DNA of 7,563 nucleotides from RGIG3159 sp045640565 (GTDB lineage Bacteria > Bacillota > Clostridia > Oscillospirales > Oscillospiraceae). Position 1 is the stretch's first letter. Each line of letters begins with the position of its first letter. Under the pieces are notes generated by a model. That model was not told where the DNA came from, searched no databases, and saw only the letters and a list, made by a program, of their open reading frames with translations. Shown piece by piece: positions 1-6,100 of the stretch. A program made the translations under genes and the position numbers. The stretch covers positions 1 to 7,563 of the forward strand of contig JAZUFG010000074.1 of the NCBI GenBank assembly GCA_045640565.1, read 5' to 3'.

Positions 1-1601
1 CCGAAAATACCACCGAAATAGATACTCCCAATACTGGGAACAACACATCCCGGCAGTGTTTCTTTCGTAAATGCCGATGAAACATAGCAATAGGTAGCTG
101 TGCCGCCGCTATTGGCAAGGCCACCACTTTCAGAGCCCTGCACATTATAAAGCTTGTGGTTTTTGAGAAGAAGATAATCCACACTGCCGGTCAATCGGTT
201 AAAAAGACCGCCTGTGCTACCCCTAAGACCGCTGATTGTTTTTCCGTTACCGTGAAGGACGCCGGAGAAGGACGGAATGGAAATCCAACCACGCGGGTAT
301 AGGCCATTGTCGCTAAAATCGCTGTCAGAAAAGCTTAGATCTGCATCAAGACGGAACACCGCGTCCTGAGCATATCGCATTTTATCAAGATCTGCTTTTG
401 TCTTAATGAGATATGGGAATTCTTCCGTTCCATACCCTTCTATATAACGGTAATTTCTTTCGGCCGTGCGTCCCAGCTTCAAACCGCTGTAGGCACAGGC
501 ACGGAGGGTCACATCTCCACTGACAGTCACAGACCTGCCGGAGGTAAGGCTAGACCGAGAAGCGGAGGAATGCGGATCACTGCCGTCAAGCGTGTAATAG
601 ATGCTGCTGCCGGTGGAGCTTGTAAGAGTAACAGACAAACTGCTGCTTGAATAAAGAACCGTTGAATCCGCGGTGCCGCTAATCGTAACAGAAGCGGAAT
701 ACTTGTTCTCGTCTTTACAAATAACGGGATAACCGTCATTCTCATTTTCCGAGTCTGTAATCCATTTTACGGGTAGATCCGTATTATAGGTAAACACCTC
801 GCAAAAATCCGCACTCTTCAAATAATCGGTCGTACAGTCTGTCGCAAACGATCTAACGGTTGCGAACAAATCTGCATTTTTGTACATGCAAGATATATTC
901 TGTGCGGAAAAAGAACCTTCGGATACAGGAGTGTGATATTCCGTCCCATATCTACCGGATTCTTTACTTTCAAACTTCGCTGCGCAGTATACATTCTGCA
1001 CAGTGCCAGAATTCGTTTCAAACAGGCCACGGTAATAATTGGATGAAGTATCCACGGCAGAACAGTTAACAACAGTGCCGGAATTGCTGTGGCCAATAAT
1101 CAGATGATAGAATCCTCCTGCCTGTGTGGCATTGAACATACAAGATTCAATGGTGCCGCTATTATCCACGCAGGCCATACCGTTTTCCGAAAATCCGCTG
1201 CCTGCAATAAGCTTCAGATTTCTGAGCACGGCACCGCTGCCGATCTCATAAAAGAGCCTGCTGTCAGTTTTGACGGTGTGGAAGTTTCCGTTAAAAACAC
1301 CCGAGAAGGTGCCTTCTGCTGTTGTCCATTTATGTCCCGTCATATCGAGATCGGCATCAAGACGGATATAGAGGCCATTATAGGAGGTTCCTCCTTCTAC
1401 CTGCGTCACAAAAAAGGCGAACTGCTGCTCCGTTTTGATGACATAGGGACTTGCGCTCGTGCCGCTGCCGGACGAAAAGCCTTGCGCCACCTCACCATTC
1501 CACGCTGCCTGAACATTTCCGCCGAGCAATATGGCCAAAGCCAGCGCTGTCACAACAATGCAATATATAACCGCACTGAACGCTTTTTTTGTTCCTGTCA
1601 T
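1..1601 (-). CDS. Secreted GLUG-repeat protein with chitobiase/hexosaminidase C-terminal-like domain (3' partial)
   Basis: The frame runs from the ATG at 1601 to the left edge without a stop: 533 residues visible, C-terminus missing. The start is fixed by AGGAGG at 7 nt and the ATGA overlap. Residues 1-32 are a signal peptide (KK, hydrophobic core, VQA before A33). Residues about 34-205 begin with W-N-G and GSGTSASPYVI, carry RLDADLDM and FSGVFNGNF, then GLUG-like units of the NSGT(I/V) type (147-185 and 192-206). Residues about 307-387 match the CHB_HEX_C-type beta domain (SIYYTLDGSDP, then VTLRACAYSG). From about 389 a second GLUG-type module starts (GTEEFPYLI, FRLDADL, FSGVLHGNGKTISGL, GGLFNRLTG). 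Such proteins are cell-surface or secreted beta-helix-like adhesins in gut Firmicutes. Whether it ends in a dockerin, a sortase motif or a wall-binding domain cannot be seen. Co-translated with the CotH-like gene. Confidence 0.85.
   Translation of the reverse strand, partial: MTGTKKAFSAVIYCIVVTALALAILLGGNVQAAWNGEVAQGFSSGSGTSASPYVIKTEQQFAFFVTQVEGGTSYNGLYIRLDADLDMTGHKWTTAEGTFSGVFNGNFHTVKTDSRLFYEIGSGAVLRNLKLIAGSGFSENGMACVDNSGTIESCMFNATQAGGFYHLIIGHSNSGTVVNCSAVDTSSNYYRGLFETNSGTVQNVYCAAKFESKESGRYGTEYHTPVSEGSFSAQNISCMYKNADLFATVRSFATDCTTDYLKSADFCEVFTYNTDLPVKWITDSENENDGYPVICKDENKYSASVTISGTADSTVLYSSSSLSVTLTSSTGSSIYYTLDGSDPHSSASRSSLTSGRSVTVSGDVTLRACAYSGLKLGRTAERNYRYIEGYGTEEFPYLIKTKADLDKMRYAQDAVFRLDADLSFSDSDFSDNGLYPRGWISIPSFSGVLHGNGKTISGLRGSTGGLFNRLTGSVDYLLLKNHKLYNVQGSESGGLANSGGTATYCYVSSAFTKETLPGCVVPSIGSIYFGGIF
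441..683 (-). other. CHB_HEX_C-type domain between two GLUG modules
   Basis: Residues about 307-387. The hallmark is a strand with IYYTLDGSDP (334-343) followed by a Ser-rich loop and VTVSGDVTLRACAYSGLKLG, the usual pattern of this small beta-sandwich. It is often found as a spacer in extracellular glycan-active or adhesive proteins, and no catalytic role is expected. Confidence 0.75.
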
Positions 1602-3118
1602 GGTATTGCCTCCTCTTTCAGCTTAATCATTGCATTATCAAGATACTGAAACCTTTGTTGAATATAGGATAATATCTGCTCTATGCTTTCCTGTGACGAG
1701 CCTGCCCTTCGCGGATACAGGCTTTCATCTGCTCCATAATAGACACTCGGAACAGAATATGTGATTTCTTTTACCCGTTTTTCAATGTTTTCTTCCGAAA
1801 GTACCGATTTTCTAAGTTCCTCGTAACGCGCAGAAATTTCCACCCCGAAGGAATTGAGCATTTTATCCCAAAGGACACTCCCCGTACCGGAATTCCACCC
1901 ATCCCCCGTCCATTCGGGGAGGAAGTCTTCCGGACTTATAAATTTTCCGTTTTTCTCATCAAAGCCAAACGCATTTTCCATGTCGTAAAGCGTTGGCGTC
2001 CAAAGTCCGTCGTCATAGCAGATAAATGTGAGATCTTTTGCCCCTGAGGTGGTAAGACCCAAAGTGTACATGGCAATGAGGTAATCCACTGCGGCATCAG
2101 TATCCATGTAATCCCCAATGCTGTCGGAAAAATCGTTGGCACGAACCGCTTCAGAGAATTCGCAGAATTTTTCCTGTGCCCACTCCTCTTCTTCACAACC
2201 TGTAAACTCCAGTTCCCAGCTATCTTCAAATGTCGGCTCTGCCGCGAAAAAAGCCTCAGGATGCTCAGAGTCGTTACAAATCACCACGGCATCACGCCGG
2301 TCATCCTTCATTTCATAGAGATCATCATCTTTATGAAGATTAAAATTAAAAAGTCCGAAGAAGTCATCATTGAGATAAACAGCTATGGGAACACCGTCCA
2401 CCGCACCACTGTTTGATGTTTCTCTAAGGCGTTCCGGAACATTCTCGCGGACAGCGACCATATCTGCCCAAATATCGGCACATACCAGATTTCGACACTG
2501 GGAGAGGTCAAGATAGTTGGCTTTGAGGATATATTTATGCTCCTTATTCCACCCGAAAAGGCTTTCGTTGCGATAATCACTGTGAGTCTCATCCGTGTAA
2601 AACTTCAAGGTATAATTTGTTTTAGGATAGTTTAGGGAGCTATGGCCCTGCTGTTTCAATGTAACATAGCAAGGCTCGCCAACAAATCCGTCTACCGTTA
2701 CAAAGCCGGTCATTGACACAGTTTCGGTTTTTCCGATGCCCTCCATGCTGCCGTACAGTCGCAGGCGGGCAATCTGCGCTTCTGGGTAATCTGTCACCGT
2801 TTCTTCATACCCGCAAACCTCACATATCTGCCTGGACAGGCCACACTCAACATCGGTTTTTTCCCGAATGAGCTCCTTCTCGCCGAAAATGTGCCCCACA
2901 GCGGGAATAATATCCTTTACCTCTGTAGTTTGGCGAATGCGATGCTTATAAAGACTGTAGCCATTTTCGGTACAAGTTGGCTCAACTACCGTGATTTGAT
3001 ATTGACTTTTCCACTCAGCCTGGGACAGCAGAGCGTAAAGGCCAAATGCAATCATGATTGAAAGAACCGTCAGTCCCGCGATGCACAACCCTTTTCGCAT
3101 TTTATTTTTCAAAAACAT
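1598..3118 (-). CDS. CotH-family (spore coat H kinase-like) membrane-anchored protein
   Basis: It is 506 residues from the ATG at 3118, or 504 if the better-spaced TTG at 3112 is used. A basic N-terminus (KNKMRKG) and a hydrophobic stretch at about 11-31 form a signal anchor with no clear cleavage site. Residues about 45-108 resemble the Cys-containing PTCTxxGY...GH repeat common in clostridial surface proteins. Residues about 115-495 match the CotH kinase fold: QGHSSLNYPKTNYTLKF (157-173), a WNKEHKYILKANYLD segment (190-204), RN at 209-210, a VYLNDDFFGLFNFN strand pair (247-260), YDMENAFG near the metal site (378-385), and a closing helix QQRFQYLDNAM. Bacillus CotH phosphorylates serines of coat proteins, and CotH domains also occur in cellulosomal and surface proteins. 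Here the setting is surface, not spore. The stop overlaps the next start by ATGA. Confidence 0.85.
   Translation of the reverse strand: MFLKNKMRKGLCIAGLTVLSIMIAFGLYALLSQAEWKSQYQITVVEPTCTENGYSLYKHRIRQTTEVKDIIPAVGHIFGEKELIREKTDVECGLSRQICEVCGYEETVTDYPEAQIARLRLYGSMEGIGKTETVSMTGFVTVDGFVGEPCYVTLKQQGHSSLNYPKTNYTLKFYTDETHSDYRNESLFGWNKEHKYILKANYLDLSQCRNLVCADIWADMVAVRENVPERLRETSNSGAVDGVPIAVYLNDDFFGLFNFNLHKDDDLYEMKDDRRDAVVICNDSEHPEAFFAAEPTFEDSWELEFTGCEEEEWAQEKFCEFSEAVRANDFSDSIGDYMDTDAAVDYLIAMYTLGLTTSGAKDLTFICYDDGLWTPTLYDMENAFGFDEKNGKFISPEDFLPEWTGDGWNSGTGSVLWDKMLNSFGVEISARYEELRKSVLSEENIEKRVKEITYSVPSVYYGADESLYPRRAGSSQESIEQILSYIQQRFQYLDNAMIKLKEEAIP
1609..1614 (-). promoter_or_regulatory. Ribosome binding site of the GLUG protein gene
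   Basis: A perfect AGGAGG on the minus strand, 7 nt before the ATG at 1601, located inside the last codons of the CotH-like gene. With the ATGA overlap (1598-1601) it points to coupled but independently strong translation of the third gene. Confidence 0.85.
2795..2986 (-). other. Degenerate Cys/GH repeat region of the CotH-like protein
   Basis: Residues about 45-108. The first unit starts EPTCTENGYSLYKH and ends AVGHIFGE; the CxxCG expected in the middle of such units is absent (HRIRQT at 59-64). The second unit keeps C92 and CEVCG (99-103) before an ETVTDY end. It sits between the membrane anchor and the kinase-like domain, where it may act as a spacer or binding module. Function unknown. 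Confidence 0.55.
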
Positions 3119-3165
3119 TCTCCTTGTCTTCTCTTTGGATTCTTGGAATCGATTTATCTGTCATA
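3119..3165 (-). other. Intergenic gap between LRR gene and CotH-like gene
   Basis: The gap is 47 bp. It holds the ribosome binding site of the next gene and a short inverted repeat (GATTC/GAATC, 3138-3150, 3-nt loop). The stem is only 5 bp with no following T-run, so it is not a convincing terminator. No -35/-10 pair is visible on the minus strand, which supports co-transcription. Confidence 0.6.
3120..3125 (-). promoter_or_regulatory. Ribosome binding site of the CotH-like gene; favours a TTG start
   Basis: AAGGAG on the minus strand. It lies only 1 nt before the ATG at 3118, too close for normal initiation, but exactly 7 nt before the in-frame TTG at 3112-3110 (codon 3). The downstream gene uses the same 7-nt spacing. 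This argues for the TTG as the true start, giving a protein that begins MKNKMRKG. Confidence 0.7.
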
Positions 3166-6100
3166 TTACCAGGAGAGGTTCACCTTTTTGAGAATCGCGG
3201 CGTTGAGCCTGGAGATGTCACCCGAGCTCAGGTCACCGTCACCGTTCACATCGCAGGCAAGAGTGCTCAACGGAGGCAAATCAACCTTATGAAGTATTCC
3301 GGCGTTGAGCCGTGATACATCGCCCGAGCTCAGGTCACCGTCGCCGTTGGAGTCGCCGAAGATACTGCAAGCCACAACTGTGTCCTCGTCGGCTATGTTC
3401 ACGTCAAAGCTGTAAGAACCGTCGCCATTTGCGCTCGCTTTTAGGCGGGTATAGGTCGCACCGCCGTCATAACTGACAGCGAGTACGCAGGGGCGCTCCG
3501 CCGCAACGGAGAATGTGTTCTCGCCAATCACCCAGCCGCCCTCCGGTGCTGTTATGTTTGCAGTCGTTGGGCGGGCAACGGTAAAATCGGATAGGGCCTC
3601 TGAATCCGCGCTTTGAATTTGGACGCGAACCATTAAATCGTATATTCCGCCAGTAATGGCCCGGTAATAGTAAACCAAAAATTCCGGCTGCTCATCAAAT
3701 GATGCCACACCGGTCGCTGGATCATACTCTGCATAGACATGATTGCTATAACGATAATTCCAATCATGGTCCGCTGCCTCATCTGCCGTGAAAACTTTGG
3801 TAATTCTTCCTATATTTTCCTTTCCAACGATCGCAGAAAGATCAACCTTGTATTCCCCTGCACTTTCCTCAACTGCCGCAGTTCGAGTTGAATTTGCATA
3901 GCCGTATAAGTAAAGCTCTGTTCTTCCCGTCCCCTCAAAATCAATGGTATCCATGTAGGAACCATCAATCTCCAAATAATTGAGCTTATCCAGTGATTCA
4001 ATTTTTCGCTTCAATTCATCAGAAATAGTAAAGCCATGAAGCTGCAGAGAATCAATATTCTTTGCCCTATCAATCACGTACTCCGCAAGTACTTCGTCCT
4101 CTGTTATTAAATTACAGAGTGATGTTAGGGGGCTATCGCCAAAATCAATTGACTCCAGATTCTCACAATTAATCATTAGATATTGAAGTGAATTCTTTGC
4201 ATTATTCACTTTTATCGTCTTAATAGTGTCAGAATAAATTGACAGGGACCAAAGATTACTGTTATTTGTTAGATCAAGAGCTTTCTGATTGTCTATATCC
4301 GCCATAATATATTCAACATTGGGAAAATACTCTATTCCCTCCAGCGAACCAACTTCAACCCAAGGCCCCGTGGTTCCTTGCAGCATATACAGACTCTTTG
4401 ACTCCTCTATTGAAAGTCTTCCATCATAGTTTTTATCGCATTTTCCTGCTATGAAATCTCGGAAAGCTTCATCTGGGAAATTCCTTTCGTTCATCAACAG
4501 ATAGCCGTATTCGTCCGTTTCCGCCAAAACGCCGTTAAATTCGCCAGTTATTCCCGGATATTCCAACTGAAGATGAACCTCAAGCGGTTTTGCGCTATTT
4601 CCGGTATCATAGATGTATGAGGCAGATTCTACCTTTTTGTCAAATGTCAAAATACCCGTAGCAAAATCATAACTACTCTCCGCACCAGGCACGACACAAC
4701 TTGATATTTTTCCTGTATTCTCTTCTCCTACATAATTTGCCAGGTTCAGCGTATATTTTCCTTCTGTCTCTTTGGCCATGGCTGAAACATTGTTTACTGA
4801 AATGGATACCTGAGAATTATCTGCCAATTTGAGCCCAAATAAACCAGCAGAAAGAGATAGTAAATGATTCATTTGAGAACAATCAAGAGATACAATATTT
4901 GTTTCGCCTAAGGAAAGCATCTCTATCTTGTTCTCAGTCGGGAAGGTAATTTCCCTCAAGGGGCACTTTCCACATGACAAGCTGATAAGCGAACTATTGT
5001 TTTTAAGATTTAAGGACTCCAATTTTGTATCATAGAACTCCACGCCTTGCAGTCCTTCACATTTTGACAAATTGATTGACTGAAGAGCGGAATAGTGTAT
5101 CGTACATATCTCCAATTGCGTACATTCAGAAAAATCCAGGGCGGAAAAATCTCCCCCATTTACGGATAAAACCTTAAGACTGGAAAAATCAGATATATCA
5201 AGGTTTGTGAGTGCAACATTACTTAACTCAAGCCGCTCTATCTGCTCTAGCCCGTCTATATTATCCAAGCTTTCCATTTTGTTTTTTTGATTTCCGTAGC
5301 CTGATATTCTCAGTTCTCTAAGACGGGGATTATTCGTAAAGTCAACCTTAGCTGAAAATTCTCCATAGATATTCAAACTAGTCAGGTTTACTAAAAACTC
5401 GATTCCATCTAATGAATTCTGAAAACTTTGCACATATCCATTCGTAACCGAGGGTTCCGGATATAACCACATATATGTTGTTTTCAGCACTTCCTGCTCA
5501 GAGAGTTTACCATCCTCATTCCCATCAACAGTTCTTGAGATTTCAGCTCTAAAAAGATCATCGGGGAAATTTTTCTGATTAATTAACAGATTTCCTTCTC
5601 CGTCCACATCAGCAGGCAAATTTAAAAAATGATTGTCGTCTTTGGTGTAATACAAAAGAAGATGGACCTGAAGTTTGTAGTTATCTACCCCGGTATCAAA
5701 TGAATATACCAATTCTTTACAGTCCGCATTTGCAAAGAGAACTTTGCCCTCAGAATAATAGCAATCAGTTGGCGATTCAATTGTAACTCTGGACAAGTTA
5801 TCTTCTCCAACCAGTTCCGTAAAATCTACCACATATAATCCACTTTTTTGATTAACATGGTAGATTGCTGCTGTCTCTGCGGAAAATTCATATGACTTAG
5901 TTCCATTCTGAGGAAGGATGAGAACCGTTAGGGGGTTATTATCCACGCTAACGCAATCTACATCTAAATCTTTATAATCAAATAAATTCAGCGTTGAAAT
6001 GCAGTTTGATGAACAATTAAGATAGCGTAACGGGCCATCATCCGGAAGGTTTAGCAATGAAATCTGATTGTCATAGCAGCTTACATAGTCAAGATTAACA

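Noticed and set aside
1089..1649. 186-codon open frame on the plus strand
   Set aside because: It lies antisense to the GLUG gene and the end of the CotH-like gene, has no recognisable domain, and the minus-strand frame has clear family motifs.
3050..3118. Lipoprotein signal in the CotH-like protein
   Set aside because: The Cys at residue 12 is preceded by KGL, which does not fit a lipobox, and it sits at the start of the hydrophobic stretch.
3138..3150. Inverted repeat in the LRR/CotH gap as a terminator
   Set aside because: The stem is 5 bp and no U-run follows, so it is too weak to stop transcription.
3058..3315. 85-codon plus-strand frame over the dockerin region
   Set aside because: It is antisense to the dockerin repeats and the CotH start; its open length follows from their repetitive GC-rich codons.
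3184..3354. Short direct repeats 102 bp apart as CRISPR-like or mobile repeats
   Set aside because: They are the two coding halves of the dockerin, in frame and explained by the protein.
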